64,000 bases of DNA. Origin: Lathyrus oleraceus. Lineage: Eukaryota > Streptophyta > Magnoliopsida > Fabales > Fabaceae. A program made the position numbers and the translations under genes. The notes beneath the pieces were generated by a model. The model had not been told where the DNA came from and ran no database searches. It worked only from the letters and a program-made list of their open reading frames with translations. The stretch lies in contig NC_066580.1 in NCBI RefSeq assembly GCF_024323335.1, positions 86,723,391 through 86,787,390 of the forward strand, in the 5' to 3' direction. Positions 1-10,126 of this stretch are shown piece by piece (the stretch's first letter is position 1; each line of letters begins with the position of its first letter).

Positions 1-1262
1 AAGTTGTTTGTATGTATACAATCTTCAACCATTATATATAAAAGTACGTATACAATCTTCAACAATTATATATAATTTTAATCTAAATTTTTATTTGATT
101 AAATTTATATATTAGATAAAATAATAAAATATTATATTGGTGAGTACATTTTAGTTTTATTTAAATACCATTAAAAATAAAAAAAATAATTAAATGATTA
201 AAATATTATTTTATTTTATTTTATAAAATAATTTTAAAATTTTTTTAACCAAATATTAAGAGAGACAATTATATATATATTTTTTGGTTAAAAAAATATA
301 TAAACATGTTTGAAAAACTTAAAGAAGTATTCTTTTTCCAATAAATTTTTATTTTTAATATAAACATAGCCACAATAGGAGTTTTAATCTAATTACCTTT
401 TAAGAATTATAATAGCCTGCACCAATATAATTATTAACCAATATAAATAATTTTGGAGATTATTAATTTGATATATGAATTTAAATTTAAATACTATATA
501 TAATATTACTTTTTGTGATATTGATTTTATTTGATATCAAATCAATATCATAAAAAGTTATAGTATTCATAATAAAAGATGCATCACTTTTATGTGTTTG
601 TTATATAAAAAAATTTCAAAGTACTATTAATAAATTAAATTATAAATAATCATACAATAAAATAATAAACTTTAAATTTAGTCAACAAATAATAAAATAC
701 TTAACTTCAAATAAAAGTATAAAATTAGTCAATTGAAAGGAAAAAAATTAATATAATATTACGTTCGATCCAATTTATAAGAAACAATTATTTTTTAAAT
801 TTGATAAATGATCAATGTATATGAAATATATTATGGACTAAATATATTAATTATTCAACGAATTTGAAAATTTTAACTTTTTCTTATAAATAGGATAAGA
901 GAGAAAGACAAAGTTAGTCAATAGATGAAAAAAAATATAAACATATAAAGTCATTCAATGGATAAACATAAAAATTAATATAAAAATATAAAGTTAGTCA
1001 ATTGAAAGGAAAAAAAAAATATATTTTAAATTTAATGAATAATACTCATACATTAAATATATTATTTATTCAATAAATTTGATTTTTTTTTTATAAATAG
1101 GATAAGAGAGAAAGATAAAGTTAGTCAATAGAAAAAATATAAACATATAGAGTCATTCAATGGATAAACACAAAAATTAATACAAAATATAAAAAGATTT
1201 TTATATAATTAAATTTTTTTCCATTTACATATTTTGATGATTCTTTCTTTTTCTTTTTTGCC
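1..1262. other. AT-rich upstream flank of peptide gene A
   Basis: No gene is visible. The stretch is very AT-rich and matches 22537-23597 upstream of gene C. It opens with a short direct repeat built on GTATACAATCTTCAAC (near 14 and 48). Short phrases such as AAGTTAGTCAATTGAAAGG and GATAAGAGAGAAAGA recur two or more times within it (near 720 and 990, near 893 and 1102), so the flank itself grew by small duplications. Confidence 0.6.
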
Positions 1263-1271
1263 TATAAATAA
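1263..1271 (+). promoter_or_regulatory. TATA box of peptide gene A
   Basis: TATAAATAA lies 75 nt before the start codon at 1346. The box and its surroundings (pyrimidine-rich run before, AAGTACATTTTGTTTTAAG after) are the same in all three copies at the same spacing, which fits a core promoter with a leader of roughly 45-50 nt. Confidence 0.6.
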
Positions 1272-1345
1272 GTACATTTTGTTTTAAGATAGGACTCACT
1301 ATAATATATATTATCTTTTTTTTCTTTACAAAAAAAAGCTGAGGA

Positions 1346-1525
1346 ATGATGAAAAATATGTTGAATATGCTATTCAAACTTGTGTTGTTACTAGTCGCTA
1401 TTACAAGCGTTTTTGCTGGAAAAATACAGGACTTACCACCTTGCTGCCAATTTGGAGGTAAAATATGTGACCCTATTGAGTGTCCCAGACTTCCGTGTTG
1501 CAAAGACTCTCCTCCATCTGGTTAA
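1346..1525 (+). CDS. Small secreted cysteine-rich peptide, copy A
   Basis: A 59-residue precursor without introns. Residues 1-24 form a clear signal peptide: start MMKN, hydrophobic core FKLVLLLVAITSV, small residues before a likely cut after VFA. The predicted mature part has 35 residues and is rich in proline, glycine and cysteine. Its six cysteines are at precursor positions 33, 34, 41, 46, 51 and 52, a nearly symmetric CC-x6-C-x4-C-x4-CC pattern that would allow three disulfides. The spacing does not fit nodule-specific NCR peptides, defensins, Bowman-Birk inhibitors or albumin-1 knottins, so no function is assigned. Two ATGs start the frame; the first is taken. A TATA box precedes it at 1263. 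Two near copies at 8782 and 23679 with conserved frame and promoter argue that it is a real gene. An apoplastic signalling or defence role is possible but is inference only. Confidence 0.7.
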   Translation: MMKNMLNMLFKLVLLLVAITSVFAGKIQDLPPCCQFGGKICDPIECPRLPCCKDSPPSG

Positions 1526-1867
1526 TTATAGATCTTCTATTGTTTCAACACCAATCATGCTTTAAATAAAAGTGCATCTAATATATAAAAAATTTATGAA
1601 TAAGATTGGTTAAGAATTTATGATTCTCCATTATTGTTTGTCTTCTATCACAAAATTAGTTTTAATTGCAAGATTGAATTTCCGCTACTACAGTTGGATG
1701 TCCATTTCCACCACTACAATCATAATCGAATGCCCTTCCGCACCACAACAATTGAAATTGAATGTCTCTGCAACTACTAATTGAATTAATTAATCAAACA
1801 AATATATATTTATTGTTAAAATTTTATTTTTTACAAATTTTAAATAAGTTATTTTTAAATATATAGA

Positions 1868-1869
<2 letters not shown>

Positions 1870-1923
<54 letters not shown>
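1870..1923 (+). repeat. ATA/AAT microsatellite, unit A
   Basis: A pure trinucleotide run of about 18 repeats lies 345 bp after the peptide stop codon. The same run occurs at the equivalent place in units B (9322-9400) and C (24155-24255) with about 26 and 33 repeats, so it is a length-variable marker of the three units. Confidence 0.9.
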
Positions 1924-1925
<2 letters not shown>

Positions 1926-3247
1926 GTTAAATTGTTAGATAACGCTTTAAAACAATGTGATTAAATGACAATGAAGATTGAATTTTGTTTTATTTTATAT
2001 TATGTGAGCATTAAGAGAGATTTGATATTTGATTAATATATTCAATATTAAAAGTTAAAGTGTTAATAATAAAAGACTAAATTCTTTCTTATATTTATAA
2101 TATAAAAAATATGAACACTCGGATATTCTTGAATTTAATTGGGTAGTGATACCTTTCATCATATAATATGATTCAATGCCACGTCACTTTATTATTTTAT
2201 TTTAAAATAAATTAAAATTTTATCATAATTTATACTAAAAGTATCAATATTCACCTTAGATTCATGAATATCAAAGAATTTATGTGTAAAAAAGCAAAAT
2301 TATTCTTAATAACTAACCTTAGAAAAATTATTGTTTAATAAGATAATAAATTATTAAAAATAATTTAACAAAAAGAAAAAACTTAATATAAAAATATAAA
2401 GTCAATTAATGGATAGAAAAAAAAGTCATTAAATAGACCGAACACAAAAATTAATCTAAAATACAAAAATATTTTCGTGTTATTAAATATTAAAATTGTC
2501 AATTTAAATATTTTGATGATTCTCTATTTTTCTTATTTATAAGTACATTTTGTTTTAAAATACTATTCTTTATAAGATATTTATTTCATTTTGTTCATAA
2601 ATAAATTTTACTAATAATGAAGGTTATTTTATATTGATTCTTTAAACTTCTATAAAATTTTACCCTATATAATTCAACAATTACCCTTCCACCCTACCAT
2701 ATATTTTAGTTGACCATGATGCCTTTATATAAATAGGTACATTTTAAAAAAAATTGTTTCTCTCATTTTTTATTAAACAGTCTGGTTCATTTTTTTATTT
2801 ATAATGAGTTGCATAGTTTGAAAATATTTTTATACCAAAAATCTAGAAGTTATCTAGTCATAAACATTCTTGAACATTAGCAAAATTATATGGTCCACTT
2901 AAATATTTTTGTACCATCACATGTTTTAATGTTAAGCTATCTAATTCACAATTCTCACTGTTAGATGTCTTGATGTTAAGTTACTCAAGCAACATTTATC
3001 ACTACCGAATGTCTTGAAGATTGTGTCATACTGTCCATATTTTTCTTCACCTAATATCTTGATTTTAAATCATCCAACCCACATACTGTCCACATGCTTC
3101 TTTGTTGGATGTTTTGATGTTAGTCATGTGGTCTACTTTTTTCCTCACCGCATGTCTTAATGTTAGTCATCAGGCATGCAATATTTTTCCAAAATTTGTC
3201 TAGATTTATGTAATTTGTAAACAATGGTACACAGAAGATGACACGAT
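1924..3247. other. AT-rich flank with one CDS-less promoter relic (2505-2562)
   Basis: No coding region is seen. Around 2505-2562 lies TTTTGATGATTCTC followed by CTTATTTATAAGTACATTTT, closely resembling the peptide gene promoter at 1230-1290 but with no peptide frame behind it. Units B and C keep two such relics each (about 16327-16390 and 16930-16985; 24968-25028 and 25568-25630). Unit A lost one through a deletion near 1990. Confidence 0.55.
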
Positions 3248-3363
3248 AATAAGATCATTGAGCATTGACGTATCGTAAGAGAAGATTTACGAGCTCAACA
3301 TGAAAAATAAGATCATTGAGCATTGACATATCGTAAGAGAAGACTTACGAGCTCAACATGAAA
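3248..3363 (+). repeat. 58-bp tandem repeat, two copies
   Basis: Two copies of a 58-bp unit begin AATAAGATCATTGAGCATTG at 3248 and 3306. Unit B has one copy (17692) and unit C three (26316, 26374, 26432). In one frame the unit and following bases read as acidic and Gln-rich protein (REDLRAQHEMDAQQDEQG, then a stop), so this may be an old exon of the plant mobile domain gene fragment downstream. Confidence 0.8.
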
Positions 3364-3703
3364 TGGATGCACAACAAGATGAGCAAGGTTCACTTGAGTA
3401 GTAATATTAATTTTTCGTAGAGTCTTATGAAACATCTCTTATACTATAGTATGAGCATCATGCTTGTTTATTATGACATGGAGAGTTAAATGTTTATATA
3501 TATTTTTCAATAAAATAGTCTTTAATTTTAATTATTACTTATATTTTATTCATATTTTAAATTGTTTTTAGGAGTGAGGTAAAAAGAAGGAGTTAAAGGT
3601 TCCAACACATGAGAGTAAACTGTTAGAATAGTTTCTACTGTATCTCCTACTTACTATTCATGGTTGGCTGGATGACTATTGTCTTTCTTCACTCTAAATA
3701 GTC

Positions 3704-3931
3704 AGTTTGAAGAGGGTTGATCTCAGCATTATATCATCATTTATGGATAGGTGGCATCCGGAGACATGGTCATTTCATACCCCATTAAGTGAAATAAAAA
3801 TTATTCTGGACGATGTGTCATATATAGATTTTACATTTTTATTAGCGTTGACTTTTAAGACCCTCGTCGAGAACAAAGAAGAAGTTACTGCTCTTGTTAT
3901 TGAGTTATTTAATATGACCATAGAGGAATAA
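3704..3931 (+). pseudogene. Plant mobile domain (PMD) gene fragment, unit A
   Basis: A short frame of about 75 residues includes FMDRWHPETWSFHTPLSEI followed by IILDDVSYI. This matches the N-terminal core of the plant mobile domain (typical form: ..ERWHPET..FHLPFGE..ITLDDV..), found in MAIN/MAIL1 nuclear proteins and in transposon-borne relatives. Full PMD proteins run to several hundred residues; here the frame is lost soon after the LDDV motif and a stop comes at 3931. It is therefore a fragment, probably captured by or left from a transposon before the unit was triplicated, since copies lie at 18144-18363 and 26833-27064. No function is expected. Confidence 0.55.
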
Positions 3932-4439
3932 ACTCCAACAATATAACTATCAATTTCAACATCCATTCTCACATCTAGCGTGAACCTTGGTTAAATACAT
4001 ACATTGCAGTCTTTAACCCAACTCTAATACCATGTTAAATATGATTGGATCTCAATCCTAAAATCTAATTCAAAATATGAGATTGAATTAATAAAGTTAT
4101 TTGGTGATAACCATTAATATCGAACAACATTGATGCAAATTATAAACAACGATACGTACCTAAGTACATAATAATAAATTATCTGATAAACATCAATACA
4201 TATCAAATAACTTGATTGATTGAATGTAATTTGAAGAAGAAATTATGTAATAAATTTTAAAAAGTAAAACAATTTGATAAAATTATGTAAACGTGCATAT
4301 TCACATATTTTGAAAAAGTTAAACTAAAGAGTAAAATTTTGAATGGTGAATAATCTGACTTGAAAAAGGATAAAGTATTAATTTTTCAAAAATTGTTAAG
4401 GTGGAACGGTAAGTGGAGGGATATAGGATAAAGTTTCCA
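3932..4439. other. Non-coding AT-rich stretch
   Basis: No gene, RNA or promoter recognised. It matches 18364-18830 and 27065-27556 in the other units, with only scattered substitutions and small indels. Confidence 0.5.
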
Positions 4440-4538
4440 AATTTATTGTTATTTGTTGCTATTACAAGCTGGTGGTGCAGATTTGAGTCACTTTCTTGTC
4501 TAAGTTGGCATGTTGGAGCCCCTCCATCTAGTTACCAG
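4440..4538 (+). pseudogene. Decayed second copy of the peptide gene, unit A
   Basis: The segment begins TTGTTATTTGTTGCTATTAC, matching the signal-peptide coding part of the peptide gene (TTGTTACTAGTCGCTATTAC). It ends with CCCCTCCATCTAGTTA, matching its 3' end (CTCTCCTCCATCTGGTTA). The middle has diverged, only part of the cysteine codons remain and no start codon is in frame. A matching relic lies at 27557-27668 in unit C; unit B has lost this stretch. It shows that the peptide gene was duplicated inside the unit before the unit was triplicated. Confidence 0.5.
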
Positions 4539-5039
4539 CTGTAAAACTTTAAGTATGGTTCCTCAACAGCAGAAGTGTGGGCAACCATTTTTGTTGCTAA
4601 ATAATAACCAATGGATTAACAAACAAGATTTAGGTAATAATTAATGCAAGAAAGCGAAATTCAACCCTCAATTTATTCTAAGTTCAATTTTTTATTGCAT
4701 TAATTTTTTACTAGATTACTTGAGGCACATTCATATTTATTTTATATAATTTTTTGTTATATTTTTTCTGCTATTTTTATTATTTATCTTGTAATATTCC
4801 GTATACTCTTAAGTGTTATAAATGTTGTTAGTTGAGATAATTTGAATAACGGATGGATTTAGAAGAGATTAATTCTTATTAAAAAAGACTGATTTTTATT
4901 ATTAATAAATACAAGAAGGGACATTTTGATAACATTAATAATTGGTCAATGGCTTTAATAGTAAAAAATACTCTTAAGAAATATTATTGAGATATTTCCA
5001 TTTACCACCTTTTATTCTCAACCACACAGAGATGCCTAG
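4539..5039. other. Non-coding AT-rich stretch
   Basis: Nothing recognisable is coded here. It matches about 27669-28180 of unit C and leads into the copia fragment. Confidence 0.5.
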
Positions 5040-7830
5040 AAAATAACTCAGAGATCATATGTCTTCATTGCAAATTCAGAACTCAGTTTGAACATGATAT
5101 ACTCACGAAGAGATTCAGGTGAAACAATGAGGATAATGTCATCTACATAGAGAATAATGTAAGCTATGTCATTCATATTATGATAAATAAATAATGAGTG
5201 ATCAGAAATATTGTGAGAGAATCCCATTATAGCGACATAATCAGTGAACTGTTGATACCATGCATTTAGTGTGTTTAAGCCTATAGAGAGACTTTTTGAG
5301 AAAACACACATGGTTTGGGAATTGAGGATGACGAAAGCCTGAATATTGATGCATGTACACTATTTCATCAATATTGTCGTGCAAGAAGGTATTTTTAACA
5401 TCCAATTGATGAAGCAACACTGAGTACTATGCAAATAGTAGCCGATTTGACTACAGGGATGAAGGTTTCACCATAATCAATGTTTGTTTGTTGGTTCACT
5501 CCATTACCTGCAAGGCGATCTTTTTACCGCTTAAATGATCCATTTGAATTCTTTTTATGCATGAAAATACATAAACTTCGAATAATATTAGCATTAGACG
5601 AATGAGGTACAAAGTCCCACGTCTTAATTTCAATAAGAGCATCAATTTGTCTTTCATGGCCATTTTCCAATTAGGGTCATGTAATACAACTAAATGGTTT
5701 GTAGGTAAGAGGAATATGAATTTTTGAAATGAAGTATGTAGGTTATAAAACTTGCGAGGTTTGACTATACCATGTTGGGCTTGGGTAGTCATTTGAGGTC
5801 AGAAACTCGGTAATATTGGTGAAGGTGAAGGTGTGGGCGTCGATGCAGTTACCGAGTTTTGTTGTAATATTGGTGAAGGAGAAGGTGTGGACTCATTATC
5901 TAAAAAAATATAGTCAACCATTTTAGGAGAATTTAAGGTAGAAAGGGAAAACATATTTTCTACAAATATGACATGCCTAGAAATAAAGATCGTACGACTG
6001 GACAACTCATAACATTTATATCCTTAATGATTAGGTAGAAAACCTAAAAATACACATGGTGTTGATCGAGGTTGTAATTTATTTCTAGAGGTTGAGGTAA
6101 TTAGAGGATAGCATAGACATCTGAAGACTCAAATATGTGAATAAAAAGGATCTTTTTGGTAGAGTGTCTTAGTGGGTGAATGGAAGGCAAACTTCTGTGG
6201 GATAAAGGTGTGGGCTAGAAGGGTGCAGACGATATTATTTATACTACAAATTTTTCTTTCAGCTTTTCCATTTTGAGGGGAAGTACGGGGACATGAAAAT
6301 CTAAATGACATGCCATTGAGTTCACAATTTTTTTTAAATACAACATTGTCATATTATTTCTCATTATCACATTGAAAACATTTGATATTTCGTTCAAATT
6401 GGGTTTTAATATGAGCGAGAAATTGGAGAAACATAGAATGAACTTGAGATTTATTATGTAATGGAAAAGTCCATAGAAAATCCGTGAAATCATCTAAAAA
6501 TAACACGTAATAACGATGTCCTCCTGAACTAAGAACATGTGATGTCCGAACATCACTATGCATAATATCAAAAGGCATTCAAGTATAAGACAGAGAATTA
6601 GAAAAAGTAAATTTTATTTGGTTTACAAGTGGACAAAAGTGACAAAAGAAATTTTTCTGAAACTTATCACATGGAAGAAAATTGTTTCGGTGTAGAGAAT
6701 TTAAGACATTTGCTCCAGGGTGTCCTAAAGGGTTCTACTATACTTCATTAGATAATGCGGCAAAGGTAGATGGTGGTTAGGTTATTGAGTAAGGTATGGT
6801 GGTAAGTGGGTAGAGGTCGTTGTAGCTGTTACATATCATTAAATGTATTCCTATCTAAAAATTCTTCACAGAGAAACCAAAGCGGTCAAATTCAATGGAA
6901 ACATCATCATGAATGGTAAATTGTCTAACAAAGACGAGATTTTTTATTAGTTTTAGAGTATGTAATACATTGTGTAAATTGAAAGAGTATGGAGAGTTAG
7001 GTAATGATGCATGTCCATAACCAATAAATAAAATATTATGACGACTGCCAAAAATAATATTATTGCTCGTATTGAAATAAGACATAAGATTACCTTTGTT
7101 CGCTGTCATATGCGATGTAGCCTCGGCGTCCATATACCATTGATCATCTGGAGGAGAAATACATAATGTATGCATATCAGCTTGAATGTCTGTTGGAGCA
7201 TATTGAGAGGATCCTTGGTGACTAGATTGGAATAGTGCAGTGGTCACTAAATGAGCCTGATGATTAGGCTTTTGCCCAAGAATACCAGCTTGCTTGTTCG
7301 AGTTTCCAGTTATCGGGTACCGACATGTCGGAGTGGACCAAGGCTGTTGTCGCAGAGGAAAACTCCACAACTGGTTCTGGTTGGGATATAATGGATAAGT
7401 TCATTGCGATTGTTGATGTGGGAAGGGTGGTAAAGTCCATTGTGGATGTCGAGAGCTACCGCCACCACGTCCATTGTTTCGTCCTCTTTTGTGGTAGCCA
7501 CATCCAATACCTCATCTACCATAATATATATTACCTCCGCTGCATTTGTTGCGCTTGGAAGGAGTAGGATTCGATGCATTAGTGTGTGAGGCAATGAAGG
7601 TAGCGTTGTTAGTGATGTTGATTTCCTTTTTCACTATGGTTGTTTCTTCTAAGATGATCATGGAGCATGCTTTGTCAAAGGATGGAAGAGAATTACTTTG
7701 ACAAATTTGGGATCCTACAGTAGCATAGGCATCTGTTAGGCCTAAGATGAGTTGAAGAACCCGACGTTTATTTGAGAGAGGAGTCTCGATCGTCATACCC
7801 CAATTTCGTTTGGCCATTTCAAACTTTCAT
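5040..7830 (-). pseudogene. Degenerate Ty1/copia element body, gag to RT
   Basis: Pieces of one Ty1/copia polyprotein lie on the minus strand in proper order, broken by many frameshifts and stops. From the 5' side of the element: gag-like part (about 7817-7512); protease and gag-pre-integrase part with WYMDAEATSHMT (7370-6855); integrase core with HSDVRTSH and CDNEK (6578-6354) and CPRTSPQNGKAER (6311-6129); linker (6005-5799); reverse transcriptase N-terminal part with DPNWKMAMKD (5792-5496); RT with LYVDDIILIVS (5311-5048). No LTR or RNase H part was found, so both ends are missing. Fragments of the same element lie in unit B (18831-19041) and unit C (28182-28634). The element was therefore part of the unit before triplication; it is inactive. 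Confidence 0.8.
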
Positions 7831-8425
7831 GTATCCGACTTTATTTTTCTTTGCTTAGAATAAAATTTTGGTTTTACAGACAAACCAGTTGAATCGATTT
7901 TCAAATGAGCATACATTTATCGGGCGGAAAATTTGAAGATCGGGCTTGCAACTGTTAGTTTTGTTAATCTCTAGTTCGCGTAGTTTAACCTGGCGTACCC
8001 GTTTAATTTTTTTGACTCCACTTTTGTTCACAATTTTATCAACCATAGCCTTTTCAACCAAGCTTTTTTAACCGTAAAATTTGATTTTTACCTGTCAATT
8101 TTACAAAACTATATTACGCAAAGATTATTTAAATGCATTCATTTTATTTTTTCGAGCACTTTCACGCTCGATTGTTATCCATTTTAATTTCTTTTATTTT
8201 AAAATATCAAGTAAAAATAAATAGAGACAAATGAATAATCATTTGATTTTTATTTGTTCTTAATAAAAAATATTTAAATTTTATTTCACTTTATTCTTTT
8301 AAATTCATTATATGAAGTAATTAGTTCCTAATAGGATAGTTCTTTGTCACATGACTCTTCATCAGATACCCGTCTTCCAGTTAGAGCAGTAACATGTTTA
8401 TCAACTTCGTCTTCAATTTCAAGTT
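7831..8425. other. Unassigned stretch between units A and B
   Basis: No gene or repeat family recognised. A short minus-strand frame at 8061-7855 contains ENRFNWFVCKTKILF and may be more decayed retroelement sequence, but this is not supported further. Unit B begins abruptly at about 8426, at a point equal to about 990 of unit A. Confidence 0.4.
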
Positions 8426-8699
8426 AAAGTTAGTCAATTGAAAGGAAAAAAAATAATATATTTTAAATTTATTGAATAATACTGATACATTAAATATATT
8501 ATTTATTCAATGAATTTGATTTTTTTTTTATAAATAGGATAAGAGAGAAAGATAAAGTTAGTCAATAGAAAAAATATAAACATATAGAGTCATTCAATGG
8601 ATAAACACAAAAATTAATATAAAATATAAAAAGATTTTTATATAATTAAATTTTTTTCCATTTATATATTTTGATGATTCTTTCTTTTTCTTTTTTGCC

Positions 8700-8708
8700 T
8701 ATAAATAA
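8700..8708 (+). promoter_or_regulatory. TATA box of peptide gene B
   Basis: TATAAATAA lies 74 nt before the start codon at 8782, in the same sequence setting as in gene A. Confidence 0.6.
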
Positions 8709-8781
8709 GTACATTTTGTTTTAAGATAGGACTCACTATAATATATATTATCTTTTTTTTCTTTACAAAAAAAGCTGAGGA

Positions 8782-8961
8782 ATGATGAAAAATATGTTGA
8801 ATATGCTATTCAAACTTGTGTTGTTACTAGTCGCTATTACAAGCGTTTTTGCTGGAAAAGTACAGGACTTACCACCTTGCTGCCAATTTGGAGGTAAAAT
8901 ATGTGACCCTATTGCGTGTCCCAGACTTCCGTGTTGCAAACACTCTCCTCCATCTGGTTAA
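8782..8961 (+). CDS. Small secreted cysteine-rich peptide, copy B
   Basis: A 59-residue precursor with the same signal peptide as copy A, residue for residue (1-24), and the same CC-x6-C-x4-C-x4-CC mature part (cysteines 33, 34, 41, 46, 51, 52). Against copy A there are three base changes in 180 nt, and all three change the protein: I27V, E45A and D54H, all in the mature peptide and none at a cysteine. The 5' flank with TATA box is also conserved. The gene sits 1.1 kb from the 3' end of the LINE at 10056-16326, which interrupts its downstream flank but not the gene. Function unknown; secretion is the only firm prediction. Confidence 0.7.
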   Translation: MMKNMLNMLFKLVLLLVAITSVFAGKVQDLPPCCQFGGKICDPIACPRLPCCKHSPPSG

Positions 8962-9319
8962 TTATACAAAAGCTTTATAGATCTTGTATTGTTTTAACAC
9001 CAATCATCATGCTTTAAATAAAACTGAATCTTATATATAAGAATTTTATGAATAAAATTGGTTAAGAATTTATGATTCTCCATTATTGTTTATCTTCTAT
9101 CACAAAATTAGTTTTAATTGCAAGATTTAATTTCCGCTACTACAGTTGGATCTCCATTTCCATCCCTACAATCATAATCGAATGTCCTTCCGCACCACAA
9201 CAATTGAAATTGAATGTCTTTGCAACTACTAATTCAATTAATTAATCAAACAAATATATATTTATTGTTAAAATTTTATTTTTTACAAATTATAAATAAC
9301 TTATTTTTAAATATATAGA

Positions 9320-9401
<82 letters not shown>

Positions 9402-10055
9402 GTTAAATTGTTAGATAACGCTTTAAAACATTGTGATTAAATGACAATGAAGATTGAATTTTGTTTTATTTTATATTATGTAAACATAAAGAGAGATTTG
9501 ATATTTGATTAATATATTCAATATTAAAAGTCAAAGTTTTAATAATAAATGGCTGATTTCTTTCTTATATTTATAATATAAAAAATTGTGAACAATCCGA
9601 TATTTTTGAATATAGTTAGATATTGTTACTCTCAACCAATCAAATAATGAGTCATTGTCATGTCACTTTATCATTTTATTTTATTTTAAAACAAATTAAA
9701 ATTTTATCATAATTTACACTAAAGGTACTCATACCCAGTATTCTTAATAAAAACATTAGAAATCATTGTTTAATGAAATAATAAATTATTAAAAATCAGT
9801 AAAAAAACATAATATTCCCTTGATCTTATTTATAAAAAGATTGACTTTTTAAATTCATTGAACAATTAATGTATTTTGTCCATTATATAATCCAGATTTT
9901 AAAGAGTAAATTTTCTCATAAATAGAAATTGAGGTAGTATAAAAATATAAAATCAATCCATAGATTTTAAAAAAAAAATTCATTAAATAGAATGAACACA
10001 AACATTAATATAAAATTTAAAATATTTCCGTGTTATTAAAATTTAAAATTTCCAA
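8962..10055. other. AT-rich 3' flank of peptide gene B with ATA microsatellite
   Basis: No gene seen. It contains an ATA run of about 26 repeats with one interruption (9322-9400). The rest matches the 3' flanks of genes A and C. It ends at AAAATTTCCAATTT, the left insertion point of the LINE. Confidence 0.6.
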
Positions 10056-10126
10056 TTTTTTTTTTTTTTGATAAACACTTGTATTAATATGCACAAGGGG
10101 TGCAACCCAATACAAAAGAAACAAAG

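Larger units (their letters stand above)
1..5584. repeat. Segmental duplication unit A
   Basis: This is the first of three diverged direct copies of one AT-rich unit; the others are 8426-19041 and 22537-28634. Shared order: upstream AT-rich flank, TATA box, peptide gene, ATA microsatellite, CDS-less promoter relics, 58-bp tandem repeat, plant mobile domain fragment, copia fragment. The unit starts at or before the window edge. The similarity to unit B stops near 5584, inside the copia fragment. Relative to B and C, unit A lacks about 745 bp near position 1990. Confidence 0.85.

Noticed and set aside
1225..1503. Minus-strand open frame over peptide gene A (also 23597-23812 over gene C)
   Set aside because: Mirror of the conserved plus-strand peptide gene; it lacks its own promoter or family match and is not kept open by copy B in the same form.
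1346..1525. Assignment of the peptide as a nodule-specific NCR peptide or a toxin
   Set aside because: Cysteine spacing does not match NCR patterns and the likeness to venom peptide frameworks is only in cysteine order; there is no evidence for either role.
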